Positions 18,812-29,284 are shown, numbered from the stretch's first letter. The stretch is 31,278 nucleotides of DNA from Reticulitermes lucifugus (GCA_026260175.1 JAKCWW010000161.1:116776-148053); one strand, 5' to 3'. Notes: a model not told the origin generated them from the sequence alone. Program-made: numbers and translations.

Positions 18812-18861
18812 GTTTAACGACTACAGCAAATGGGGGAAAATTATGACACCGTACTAAGCAA

Positions 18862-20454
18862 TACACGTGTTTCCCTTGCCTTACAGAAGATGACTGATAG
18901 TTACAGGAAGGGCACGCGTCACCTGCACCGCCCCTAGTCACCATCGGAATTTGCTTTCTGGACGCGCCTCGTACTGTGCTTGGAAGGTATATACTTTCCA
19001 CATATATGCAATAATAAATCCACATATGTTAAAGAAAATTTCAGGTTCTGAGTAAATTAATCCCTCGTATTTTTATTCTACGTGGAAAAACGTTGCCGTC
19101 GGATTACCTTGATGTGGTAGGTTAGAAAATTAGTCAACAAGAAAGGGTTAATTATGTTAAAAACAAGATTAACACTTAAAACTACAGTCTAACTAATCAA
19201 TTCCAATAAAACAATTTTACAAAGAGTGGAATATGTATAAAACTTTTGATGTAAAATGATGAAACGTCATATTCTTAAAGATTATGTGAAATTGTAAATA
19301 TATATTTTTATCTCACCTAAATCAAATTTCTTCATTTGGGCCTTGTGTGTAATGACTTGAAGATGGCCAACATCGAAGGCCGAAACGTGTTGTCACAAAC
19401 TGTGTAGTTCACGCAGCAATAATTTGTGTAATGGGGTATAGAATTTATTTCTGTAGATCTGCAGTGGAATTTTATCCCATTATCCGCGTTGTGCATCTGC
19501 CTTGCTCCTAAAATCTTCAAAGGAAAGTACAAGTCCATGAGGAAGAGAAATTAAGAATGATTTTTCTGTTTATTAACTGTTATTTCGCCTTCAGGGATTT
19601 TATAACTTGTAACGTGAGATGTAAGAAAAAATACTGCAAAAACAGGTGAATTATATGAAGTCTTATTGCGATTTAGAAAATGCCACGAAATCCTATAAAA
19701 CCCATTTTAGTTGGGAATTATACCAATACATTGGGAGTAACAACTTTGATTAAATACCTATGCTTTTGGCACGGCATATGATAGTTTGCTTTAGTGCTGC
19801 GTACAGGGCTGTGTACGTGTTCGCTATTGGGTCAATACAAAGAGAGGTATTTCGCCTACCAACACAACAGTCCGTTCAGCCATTGCATGCGAAAAGGCAC
19901 TGAATGCCCGCAACGTAGCTTCCAGTTAAAACTCCAGAACAGTCGGAATGCTTGTGGAATGGGGGCACAGTATGACCAAGAAATTAAGTTCCTCTGTCTC
20001 AGGGATAAAACTATCTTTCTATTTTACATTTTCTTGTAGAAGGAAAGATAGGGTTGTGATATCATATCGTACTTTGTAACCAGTCCATGTGGAATTTTTA
20101 GTTGACAAATTGGCACTAGGACAGGCTTTTCTCCGATTACTTTAGGAGTTCCTTTTGATTATTATCCCAACAATGCTCCATATTCTGCAGCCAACGACGC
20201 TATATAATATTTCAAGTTGACAGTGTCATTAAATGGAATATTTCTTCTGTCTGTCTCGTGCTTTGTCCCTCCCAAATTGCTTTTGATCCAATGATAGGTA
20301 TTCAAGAAAATATGTTTGTCATGCCACCAGACAGTCTTATACAAATTTATACACTTAAATTTCCAAACATCTGCATCAGTATGACTTATATGCTTTATTC
20401 TGAGTTGGAAGAGACACTGACCCCACTAATTGCACGCTGTTGAGATGTATACAT
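18862..20454. other. Non-coding stretch, one ribozyme-like motif
   Basis: No gene was recognised. The only structured feature is the motif at 19353-19395. Open frames of 60-82 codons have no motifs. Confidence 0.45.
19353..19395 (+). ncRNA. Hammerhead ribozyme-like motif, near-complete core
   Basis: TGAC (19353-19356) pairs with GTCA (19392-19395) as stem I. TTGAAGA fits CUGANGA except that C3 is T. One extra T follows. GGCC (19365-19368) pairs with GGCC (19378-19381) as stem II around a 9-base loop. GAAA is at 19382-19385. C-GT-G and the triplet GTT complete a minimal stem III and NUH site. It stands alone, not in a foldback. Its bases differ from the other copies, yet the architecture is the same. 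Confidence 0.4.
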
Positions 20455-20570
20455 TCCGGCAGGCAGAAAAAAACCTAGGTCGAGCAAGGAAAAGAGAGGG
20501 AAAGACATGAAGACGGAGGAAGCCTGGATGGCTTCTACCCTGTTGCTGCGTCTGCTAATTATGATGATGA
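20455..20570 (+). mobile_element. Possible non-LTR retrotransposon 3' end
   Basis: 'gaagacggaggaagcctgga' then 'tggcttctaccctgttgctg' ending in 'taattatgatgatgag' has the look of a LINE 3' end with a TGA/GAT simple tail. Only this general resemblance supports it, and no other copy occurs in the window. Confidence 0.25.
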
Positions 20571-21059
20571 GAAGTAAGAAAATGTATCTGAAAAAACAAC
20601 TTTGTTAAAATATTTTTGTATAGTCTCAAACCAGCAACATGAGCGTCTCACGGATTGTATATTTAGCTTTCTGCTTGTTTGATGTGCAATTTTGTAATAG
20701 ACCCACGCATTTAAATTTCAGAACGAATACACATCACTACAATTTTTTCTTGCCTGAATACTGACTGAATTTATTGTTTGTTTATTTATTGTGACTCAGA
20801 CGTTTCGTTACTGAGACTTGAGGGCAAGACACAATAGTGTCAAACCGAGATAAGAATATATATATTTTTTCTGGCATTTAAGTTGTCAAATGCCGACGTA
20901 AGATGTAAACAGTGTTGTACCACTTGAATATTAGAATCGCGAGTTCAATTCCGACTCGAGGAATACATGTTTTTTACTGTCAATTTTAAATTTGCTGCCA
21001 TCACTGCGGGCTACGCTATGGATATTTGTACGCAAAGGATGTAACGTTAGAAGCCTTTA
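20571..21059. other. Non-coding stretch, no gene seen
   Basis: No gene was recognised. A tRNA T-arm-like 'gcgagttcaattccgactcg' at 20939-20958 is isolated. Confidence 0.4.
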
Positions 21060-21205
21060 GTCCTTAGTACCAGATGCAGGTCCTGATCAGCCTCATAAAT
21101 TCTTTCACTCTTCACCCGAGACACAAATATAGGCGTGGTGTCTAATGAAAAACCCGCCCCTGCCGAGGATCCAAACCTGGTCGTGTAGCACGCAGTACGT
21201 TTGTT
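21060..21205 (-). mobile_element. Possible tRNA-derived SINE, diverged
   Basis: The minus strand shows 'accaggtttggatcctcggc', a decayed box B, followed by 'aggggcgggtttttcatta' and 'caccacgcctatatttgtg'. A box A candidate upstream is weak. It does not match families A to D, and a second copy was not found here. Confidence 0.3.
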
Positions 21206-21330
21206 TATTTAAATATTGTGGCCGGAATGAATATTGATAGTTTTTATGTATTGTTCTGTTGTGGTAGCAGCATTGGGTCTGGATGTTCCCTCACACCAGG
21301 AGTACTACTGCTTTCCGTCATAAATATTTT

Positions 21331-21605
21331 GGCAGTGCCATGGTTCAGGCGATTAGTCGCCCGTCTCTCACCGCGGGGGCCCGGGTTCGATCCCGGGTCG
21401 GTCCATGTGGTATTTGTGGTGGATAAAGTGGCACTGGGACAGGTTTACCCCCAGTACTTCGGGGTTCCCCTGTCAATTTCATTCCACCGGTGCTCCATTA
21501 CTTGGGGGGGGGAATTAATCATCTTCATCACAGGGTTGCGCAAGAAGCCTCATGGCTGCGGTGCGTCCGCAGCATCTACTGCGGGGCCCTTCAATAACTA
21601 AAAAA
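21331..21605 (+). mobile_element. SINE-B, plus-strand copy, full length
   Basis: Box A TGGTTCAGGCGATTAGTCGC (21342-21361) and box B GGTTCGATCCCGG (about 21384-21396) are both well preserved. The body includes 'gtatttgtggtggataaagt' and 'ccaccggtgctccattac', and the end is GGGGCCCTTCAATAACTAAAAAA. An expanded G run sits at 21504-21512. The 127-codon frame over this element (21218-21601) begins upstream and is not taken as a gene. Confidence 0.92.
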
Positions 21606-21885
21606 TGTTTTAAAAGCTTCAATAATGAAAGAGCTTATTTGTACAATCGGACTGTAGAACTGAGACAAAGAAGTAGAACAAGAACAAAAAGGACTGGAAT
21701 AGTGTTATTTATACAAAAATTTATTTCATTGTTCATGAGCAGCAGCCGTGAATTAGCTTGATGGCGTTGGCAGCAATAGTGCATGTGGTTGTAAGGCTTC
21801 ATGATTGCGTTGTTCAGGTTTCCGTTCGGCATTGTTACTTTGCAATATATATTTTCCAGAAATAATATTTTGTGCTAGGCTTCAG

Positions 21886-22172
21886 AGCATGTTTGGGGGA
21901 GAGGAAAGGTGCATACAGGATTTTGGTGGGGAAAACTGAGGGAAAGAGACCACTTGGAAGACCTAGGCTTAGAAGGGAGGTTAATATTGATACCGGTCTT
22001 CAAGAAGTGTGATGGGGGGGGGCATGGACTCGATTGATCTGGCCGATGAAACGGACAGGTACTGGACTCTTGTGAATGCGGTAATGAACATTCGGGATTC
22101 ATAAAATGCGGGGAATATCTTGACTAGCTGAGGAACAGGTAACGTCTCAAGGACTCAGCTGCATGGAATTAG
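21886..22172 (+). pseudogene. Non-LTR retrotransposon ORF2 C-terminus and 3' UTR
   Basis: The nucleotide sequence follows the LINE at 4020-4272: 'ggggagaggaaaggtgcata' near 21896, 'ttttggtggggaaaactgag', 'gcatggactcgattgatctgg', 'tcttgtgaatgcggtaatga' and TCTTGACTAGCTGA (22117-22130). The end is at 'gcatggaattag' near 22172. In frame pieces this gives 'GKRPLGRPR'-like and 'CIQDFGGE'-like text. A run of nine G (22014-22022) adds a frameshift. The copy is shorter at its 5' end than the one at 3791. The 75-codon minus frame is its antisense. Confidence 0.82.
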
Positions 22173-22620
22173 TTAGTTGGTTAGGATTAAGGAGTTGTTG
22201 ATCAATAGTCATTGTTTGTAACGCCAATTTTAACAACTGGGCTTTCCCCCATTATTTGATTTTTAATTATCTCTTATTATTATCATCGGAATAAGCATTG
22301 ATCGTTTATTAGACGCCACGATCCGACTGATATTTGTAAAAAAATTCTCATCTTGATTTCTTGGAGATAGGCGCCGAAATTATTAGCCTTCTTTGCAAGC
22401 GTTTCGCCTTTTAAAATGACAATTGTTTTTGTACATGTGTGCTTGAGTGTTGTTTTTTCAAAGCTATGACCTGGTTTCTTATTTGGAGAAGGGGGGGGGT
22501 GAGTTCAAGGTTAATTAGGCCTGCACGTGCTGTGATCAGGAACACTTTACAGTTCAAGAACGGTGAACCAAGTGTTCAGTTCATAGCACCACTGTAGAAT
22601 TCAGAGTTCTTGATTCACAC
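22173..22620. other. Non-coding stretch, no gene seen
   Basis: Nothing recognised apart from a G9 run at about 22490-22498. Confidence 0.4.
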
Positions 22621-22796
22621 GAGTCATCTAGTATAGACAATGTTTTCCACCAACTAAATTCACTTGTTATAAAAACACTAAAATATTCTAAAACTGTTTG
22701 ATAAAAAGTGTTTTATAACACGTGCATTTAGGTGGTGGAAAACATTGTCTATACTTGAAAAATGCACGGTGAAAATAGAATAAAGAGTCATCTAGT
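22621..22796. mobile_element. Hairpin insertion with 12-bp target duplication
   Basis: GAGTCATCTAGT occurs at 22621-22632 and again at 22785-22796. The 152 bp between them form a long hairpin. The arm 'agtatagacaatgttttcca' onward (22630-22678) is the reverse complement of the arm ending at 22755, with about 45 of 49 positions paired. After the hairpin comes a 29-bp tail ending AATAGAATAAA next to the second duplication. A 12-bp duplication plus an A-rich 3' end looks like LINE-mediated retroposition of a structured RNA rather than cut-and-paste. It is equally possible that it is a MITE with an unusual duplication. Confidence 0.75.
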
Positions 22797-23828
22797 GTTG
22801 TCAAATAGTGAAGCAGAGAACACACTGATGGGCTTGCTTTCAGATGATAACAGACATAGCATATGGATGGGAAAACCTGTTAGAACACGACCACATGTAA
22901 AACCGATAAGGAACCTAGCTTGTGAGCGTTAGGGAGAAGTTGTAAGAATCGATGATGGATGGAACTGATTGAGGGTAGTGCCTTATTGCGGAGTACAGTA
23001 ACAGCGACAGTCAAACTTTGGGATCTGCTGCAACATTGTTAATTAGACGTTTACAGACTGGTGGCGAGATCACGCCTCTATATGACGTAGTAAGCCCCCA
23101 CTTCGGGCAAAAGGAAAGAGTGCTATTTTCAGATGTTCGCCTTCAAACACTGAAGCCTGCAGTCGCAATGTTGCAGTGGTCACAGTCCAGAGGTAGTAGA
23201 GGAAGCACGCGCAAGTTAAAATCGGCAATGCGTGTGGCAGACACGTGACTGTTCTGATGCTGTTTCCAGCTGATAGCGGTGTGCGCCGATACAACGGATC
23301 ATAAATTCGTGGCGGAAGCGTAGTTAGATGTTTCCAGAAGCATGGGAGCATTAATACATGACGTATTTACTGCAGGTGTTGTATGTCAGTTCGCATGGTG
23401 TATCTGTTGGGGCAGAAGACGATCTGCTGGTGTGCTTTACACAGTTGGAGGACGTAGCATCGTCAGGATCGCTGTGTCTTGTATGAACTGTCATGTCAAG
23501 GAGTGGAATGTTCCAAGTTGCGGATGGAGAAGTCCTTGAAATAGGAAGAATGGCTACAAATATGTTGAATAAATAGCTGAAAACATCTGACAAGGGATAA
23601 TAGTCCAGCTCTCGGAGCTGCTGTACTTCCAAATCAGTGTAAAATATAGTATGTTATGAATTGTCACAAAACAGATTTGAATTAATTCCTTTTTATTACT
23701 TACGAAATAAGAGAACAGCATTGGATACTTCAGAGTTCAAATTGTATTACTTTTTTGATGAAACATTCTTAACTACAGAGAATCTTGTGGGATGATGATA
23801 AGGAATAATAAAAGAGATAAAGTCGTCC
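22797..23828. other. Non-coding stretch, no gene called
   Basis: Overlapping frames of 65-93 codons occur on both strands (23018-23632). None has convincing family motifs. No repeat was recognised. Confidence 0.35.
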
Positions 23829-24110
23829 CTGTACACGCCATGAAGGCCTATAGAGGGAGCAGAGGTGTAGTTCCACTCGTTCTTGACCTCGGTACTAGGT
23901 GGAGTCGAGTGGTCAGCATTTTGCACCGGCCGTTTTACACCCAGGAAAGAGTTCTGGAACCCACTGAATAGGAGGTTGGGTGGGCCCCAGAGCCGATCTG
24001 GACGTTTTGAAGAAGAAAATAAATCACTTGCCCCTGACTGGATTCAAAACCCGGACGTCCAGCCCGCAGCGAGTCATGCCGACTGCGCTATCCCGGCTCG
24101 AGAGGGAATA
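23829..24110 (-). mobile_element. SINE-C, full-length reference copy
   Basis: On the minus strand it begins at 'gagccgggatagcgcagtcg' (box A, 24106-24087) and continues to box B-like GGGTTTTGAATCC near 24049-24037. Next are 'aaaacgtccagatcggctct', 'ctgaccactcgactccacct' and 'ctataggccttcatggcgtg', ending near 23829. The plus-strand copy at 3079-3365 is colinear throughout. The 82- and 86-codon frames overlap it and are not genes. Confidence 0.88.
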
Positions 24111-25966
24111 TGGTGTAGGAAATATGTGTAAGACACAATCCCAGAATTTACAAGGAGGAACTGACAAGAGTAACGTCAGATTTCAGTGGAGACGGCATCC
24201 GAGACAGAGAGCAACCTCTAAAATACGACACAAGAGCTAACCACTCAACCATGACAATTTGTGACGTGGAATTCCGACCATGGAAGTTGATACATCCACA
24301 TAGATCAGGCTCTTTGACTCCCATAGCTAGAGATTTAGTAGAACGGATTATTGATTATAGCTGTATGTGACACATCTGAAGTGAGATATGTATATGGGTC
24401 AACAATTAATTTGCAGAATACAGTTAAATGACGTTACACGTTGTGCATAGGTATAATATTTAAAGACGCTGGTAGCAGCTGCAAAGGCTAACTCCAGTCT
24501 GGAATGCTTACCTCACCCTATTCTATTCTTCATCGCTCGTTGGTCTTGATGTATATTTATTGCAGACACCAAGTCGCTATTGACAGAAGTAAAAAACAAC
24601 ACAAATATTACAGTCAACGCAGTCATAAGTTCCATTGCTGGAAGGCCAAATAATCTGTGAAATACGGCACTTAATATATTCTCATACATCAACAGTTTCT
24701 TTGTATTTTGTTAAAAACGCACAATATTGAGAGACTTTTAAAGAGAAATTACAGATCTTAATTACGGGTATATCCAGGGTATTTTGCAGGGAGCAGTTGG
24801 GTGTAACCATATAACTTTAGATCTTTCATTGTAGCGAAAAAAAATTAGAATTTAGTGGCGATGTAAATTTAGATTTTTGGTGTAGCAATATAAATGTATA
24901 CACTTAGACATTTGGTGTAGCGATATAAGCTATTTACACATTATAATGACGATAACAACTTTTCACGCGGAAAGATTCTTGCCATTGTTGAAAAAAACAA
25001 TTGTTTCCCGGCTTATGAAAATATCTGGACCCCAGATAAATGTTGATAGTTTAGGCCTACGTACGGACAAGCTTCTTGGTTTATACAGCTAACCTGTATT
25101 CGTTGTTAACATCGGCAAAAAGGCCATCATACGTAGATTCAGCTAATGGCCACTCTCTGTTACAGGGATTAAACATTTTGGGCCAGTATTCTTTTGGACA
25201 TACGGAAAATTATATACCCCATGATGTTGTTGACAATTAATTGTTTTTGTAGACATTTCTTGCACACATTTTGGAAAAATTTCTTTCCGTGAAGAGAAAT
25301 TAGAATTTGAGATTACTGTGCGGTCTGTGGGTCCTCCATTTCAGTTTTTGGACTAGCTGACCAATTTTTACGGAGTTTTGTAAGTCTTTATGTTATAAGT
25401 TACAATTTAAACGTCATACAGTGCTTAATTTCCTAGCGTATACAATAATAATTGCACGAAATTCTGAGGTGGGAGTGACATTAGCGCCATTTAATCTGGG
25501 GACCTGCAAATGTGTACGCCCATGCCTTTTGGAAATTCTGCAACTTTTTAAGCAGTTTATTTAGAATGTAGCACAGCAAAATGAGAGTTACAAGAAAGAC
25601 ATATTTAACTTTCATTTTATTGGCGGAAACTAAGGAATATTGGAGCTAGAAACTCGGCGCGGAAATAGATCGCGAAAGTGGGTGCGCATTATTTATTAGT
25701 GTTTTATAAGTAAAGAATAATCAGATGGATTTTACAAGCTTAATGGAACGACTAGTTTTATAATCGCGGAAACAAAATTGTTGAACCTGTAAATAAGGAA
25801 AGAATATAAGCCTGTAAGGAAATTTCTAGCTTTATTGGTGTTAGTAGAATACCGAATATTTAACACTCTTATTCCAAATTGCTCTCTTTGTAGTTTTCAA
25901 ATGTACAAATTTGTAAATTTTAATATTCGCCAAGAGATCAATATTCGCTGTCGTGGCTTTCGCAGT
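24111..25966. other. Long non-coding stretch, no gene seen
   Basis: AT-rich, with no frame of note. The only internal structure seen is the degenerate short repeat at 24815-24935. Confidence 0.45.
24815..24935. repeat. Degenerate tandem repeat, about 3 units
   Basis: Three related segments occur: 'ttagatctttcattgtagcga', 'ttagatttttggtgtagcaa' and 'ttagacatttggtgtagcga', the last two followed by 'tataa'. Spacing is about 35-50 bp and irregular. The first is 21 bases in the genome and is given here only as a key block. Confidence 0.6.
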
Positions 25967-26251
25967 TCTTTTTATTGAAGGGCCCCGCAGCAGATGCTAT
26001 GGACGCACCGCAGCCTTGAAGGCTTGTTGTGCAACCCTATGGGGAAGATGATAATGAGGTTTTTTTCTGCTTTTCCATTTTAATGGAGCACCGGTGGAAG
26101 GAAACTGACAGGGGAAAACCGAAGTACTCGGAGAAAAACCTGTCCCAGTGCCAGTTTTTCCACCACAAATCCCACATGGACAAACCCGGGATTGAACGCG
26201 GGCCTCCACGATGAGAGGCCGGCGACTAACCGCCTGAGCCATGGTAGGCCG
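25967..26251 (-). mobile_element. SINE-B, minus-strand copy, full length
   Basis: Minus strand: box A complement at 26219-26243 ('cggcgactaaccgcctgagc', 'catgg'), box B complement near 26185-26200, body 'gtgggatttgtggtggaaaa', end GGGGCCCTTCAATAAAAAG. Possible target duplication: 'ctttttattg' (25968-25977) and 'actttcattg' (26252-26261), imperfect. The 100-codon minus frame is the artefact shared by all copies of this SINE. Confidence 0.9.
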
Positions 26252-26261
26252 ACTTTCATTG

Positions 26262-27197
26262 CTAAAAGAAGCGCAAATTTTGTAGGCTTTGTTTTGCAAT
26301 TAAACGTTTCTGGAGAACGCAGTTAATTATTCACACGAGTTCCTTTAACCAGTTCTAAGTATATGCGGATGTTTATTTGTTTGGAAAAGGCATACTATAA
26401 TAGGAAGAGAAATATCAAGTGATTTCAAAGCCTTTGTTTTATAACTTACTGCATCTTCATTAAATGCCTAAACTCATGCAAGCAATTATTTGCTAAAAGG
26501 ACGCAGTGGAATATGTTGTTTCTCAACACGTCAAACACAGGGGAGTCTGATGCACTTGTCTGAGGACTGCATTTGCTTTATAGCTTCTTATTTATAATAT
26601 AATTAGCGAATTGCATGTGTACGCTGCTTTCCTAGTTCAAACATTAACAATAACTGGTTGATTTTCGTAAAACATGGCACGAAGGGCATGTTACAGAGTA
26701 TCACACGCTGGTACACTTATATCATGTCATCAGACACACGTAACATTACTATCATGAAAACATACACTGTAATGTGTGGTAAAATTGCGTGGTTGGGCGT
26801 TTTAATAATCTGTGTTTTTCAACTAATGCGTTTGTGACAGAGTAATGAAATCAAGTACGATGGAAGGGTCGTGACATTTTATGTGGCAATAGGCTTTAAA
26901 AATGTGCAACTTTTGTTCTTTCATTTGGCCAAATGCAGAACAAAATAATGTTGGCCACGCGAAACTGGTTCTGTGGCAAACAGTAAGGGGTCATTTTGAG
27001 CAATAAATGTGAAATTTTATAACTTTTTATAACTAAAGAGATCGTAAGCATATCCACGATTTCTGTATGAAATATTCCTTACTTGTTGCTTACTAAAATG
27101 GAGTTTCACTGGCAGTGATTATTTTTTCATTATTTTTACATTCGCATTTATGAATTAAGGAAATTTTAAAAGTTACTCTTCCAGTCGTGTGAATTTG
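26262..27197. other. Non-coding stretch, no gene seen
   Basis: AT-rich, nothing recognised. Confidence 0.45.
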
Positions 27198-27423
27198 TGA
27201 CACCATAACGTCTAAATTAATGGCACCATAACGTCTAGATTAATGACACCATAACGACTAAATTAGTGGCACATTAACGTCTAGATTAATGACACCATAA
27301 CGTCTAAATTAATGACACCATAACGTCTAGATTAATTACACCATAACGTATAAATTAATGGCACCATAACGTCTAAATTAATGATACCATAACGTCTAAA
27401 TGACACCATAACGTCTAAATTAT
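27198..27423. repeat. Minisatellite, 23-bp unit, 10 copies
   Basis: Units of the type TGACACCATAACGTCTAAAT plus TAA start at 27198, 27221, 27244, 27267, 27290, 27313, 27336, 27359, 27382 and 27401. The ninth unit is 4 bp short. Units alternate between 'taaattaa' and 'tagattaa' variants, suggesting that a dimer was duplicated at some stage. Confidence 0.96.
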
Positions 27424-27544
27424 CACTGATGGATGAGCACCAATGTGTGAATTTAACCTTATCCTAATAATGTTACCTACACAGTATATTTCACTCTTTT
27501 TCAATAATTACAGTCACAACCAACATATATATTTTTGGCACAAT

Positions 27545-27586
27545 TAGGCTACCGGTTTCAGTTCTATAGAGCCATCATCAGGCCTA
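27545..27586 (-). ncRNA. Hammerhead ribozyme-like motif, core intact
   Basis: Minus strand: TAGGC and GCCTA form a perfect 5-bp stem I. Between them are CTGATGA, extra T, GGCTC-TATA-GAACT (stem II with a C/A mismatch and a G-U pair), GAAA, C-CG-G, and GTA as cleavage triplet. Every canonical core base is present. The partner at 27726-27767 has the better stem II. Confidence 0.5.
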
Positions 27587-27725
27587 TACAATAACTATGA
27601 AAATTAAACTCTATACATTTTGTAAAATGAATCCCCTTATTTTGTACAATTATATCAATTATATGTATAAAACAAGGGGATTCCTTTTACAAAATGTGTA
27701 GTGTTTAGTTTTCATAGTTATTGTA

Positions 27726-27767
27726 TAGGCCTGATGATGGCTCTATAGAGCTGAAAACGGTAGCGTA
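27726..27767 (+). ncRNA. Hammerhead ribozyme-like motif, one change from partner
   Basis: TAGGC, CTGATGA, extra T, GGCTC-TATA-GAGCT (stem II fully paired with one G-U), GAAA, A-CG-G, GTA, GCGTA. The base after GAAA is A instead of C, which weakens the 2-bp stem III, and stem I has one mismatch. The two motifs of this palindrome are convergent. Confidence 0.45.
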
Positions 27768-27831
27768 AGTGTATCAAAATATATATGTTGGTTGTGACTG
27801 TAATTACTGAAAAAGAGTGAAATATACTGTG

Positions 27832-29089
27832 CATGTACATACCAACGGGGATGTCAAATATTAAGATTAAGGTTACTTAACTGTCGTGTAGCGTCAAGAT
27901 AAATTAATAAGTTTATTTCAGTTTAATATAGTTGTCTGAAAACAATTTATTTTAAAAATAAAGATGTTCTTTCTATGCTTCTCAGTACGACATTCACCAG
28001 TACATACGTAGATTTATTCATTGTGCATATACACTTGCCGTTTACAATAGAGTACAGACTCTTCAAAAGCAAGTAAACATCTACAAATCTTGGCGTATAG
28101 TTATTTACCAACTCTATTTATCTCTCCTTTATATGCACGTGAATGTACAGGTACACTATTCAAAGTTTTAATCGATAATTTCTGCACTGTCGATTCTCGG
28201 GCGGTATCGAATTCTAGTTGCTGATACGCCACAGAACAAAGCCTGTGGCCCATGGGGATAAATAAACTCCCGTTTCGTGTGAACTGTGACATTTGTTTTT
28301 AACGTAAATTAATATCCGCTTCACAGTCACTGTGTACCGACTGACTTTGTTAAATCCACATTTTACAGTTTACTCTGTGTGTTACCAACTTTTGGAATGA
28401 TCGAGAACGCAGATAAAATAATCAGTAACGATGGATGATGCGTTTTAAAATATTTTATGTTACGCGCGAAATAACTCCTTTAGGAGCAATGGCCATTATT
28501 TATTTTCTGTTTGAAAAAAAAAAGTGAAATAAATTGTTCTTAAATTTCTGAAGAGTCGGTAGCTTATACATCAGTGCTTGTCAGGAGTATATCTTACAGG
28601 TCTGTATTGCAATGAAAACGTGTTAAGAGTCGAGGGTTGTTTTGAATAAAAAATATTACGAAAACGTTAATAGCGTGTGTTTAAAGCAGAATATATAATT
28701 TTTTTATGGGTAACGCAATTAACTGGTATGCTGGACGTACCTGCTTCGACTCGAGGTTGGAATACCTGCTATCCAGGGATTTCCGCTGCTTCCGTTTGTT
28801 CTATCCCACCTATAAAATAATTAATGAATAACATTATGAAACATGCCACTATCGAAACAACTTTTGTGATCAGTGAATAATCCGAAATTTCCAGTTTTCT
28901 GGGATGTGAGTCTGTGCAGACTAGCCTGTAGATACTGACGTTTAGGAAGAGCTTGCTGCCTCCAACTTTATGGCAGGCCAGTACTGCTTTAACTATCCTC
29001 AAGTCCGTTGTTATATTCCAGTCTGCATTACGTCATATTCTAAGACACTGGAATCATTGTCAACCACAGTTAACAACTTCATACTGCGT
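27832..29089. other. Non-coding stretch, no gene seen
   Basis: AT-rich. Frames of 63-77 codons have no recognisable content. Confidence 0.45.
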
Positions 29090-29242
29090 ACAGATTATAT
29101 CAAACCAACTGATGCACAATTAAAACCGCTTTTTATTGTAGCTTTTATAAAATGTTTGTACCCCTACATATGTTTCAAACCTATATAAAAGCTACAATAA
29201 AAAGTGGTTTTAATTGTGCATCAGTTGGTTTGATATAATCTG
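29090..29242. mobile_element. Foldback element 4, 153-bp hairpin
   Basis: The arms 29090-29151 and 29183-29242 pair almost completely: 'acagattatatcaaaccaac' at the left is inverted as 'gttggtttgatataatctgt' at the right. The loop carries CCCCTACATATGTTTC (29161-29176), identical to part of foldback element 2 (10199-10214). The CTGANGA half of the ribozyme-like motif is missing here, so this may be a deletion derivative. The 72-codon frame over it is not a gene. Confidence 0.85.
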
Positions 29243-29284
29243 TTAACAAAGATTCACGGTGGTAATAGCGTGAAATTCATACTG

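Larger units (their letters stand above)
27480..27831. mobile_element. Foldback element 3, near-complete 352-bp palindrome
   Basis: From 'cacagtatatttcactcttt' (27480) to its inverse ending at 27831, almost every position is paired around a centre near 27655, leaving a loop of about 20 AT-rich bases. The arms are about 165 bp and differ at few positions, so the element is young or kept alike by gene conversion. It has no open frame. Each arm carries a hammerhead-like motif. No target duplication was certain. The element sits 57 bp downstream of the minisatellite. Confidence 0.92.

Noticed and set aside
20797-20830. Minus-strand 'ctcaagtctcagtaacgaaacgtc' as a hammerhead-like site
   Set aside because: It has GAAAC but no CUGANGA box and no stem II. 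The block is only loosely similar.
21218-21601. 127-codon plus-strand frame and the similar 88-100 codon frames at 776, 15653 and 25997
   Set aside because: They all lie on SINE-B copies. The shared residues come from the repeat, not from a conserved protein.
23480-23632. Minus-strand text 'VFSYLFNIFVAILPISRTSPSAT', faintly like the hAT transposase dimerisation region
   Set aside because: The key 'ERSFS' block is not present and the similarity is too weak to call by eye. A profile search with the hAT C-terminal domain would decide it.
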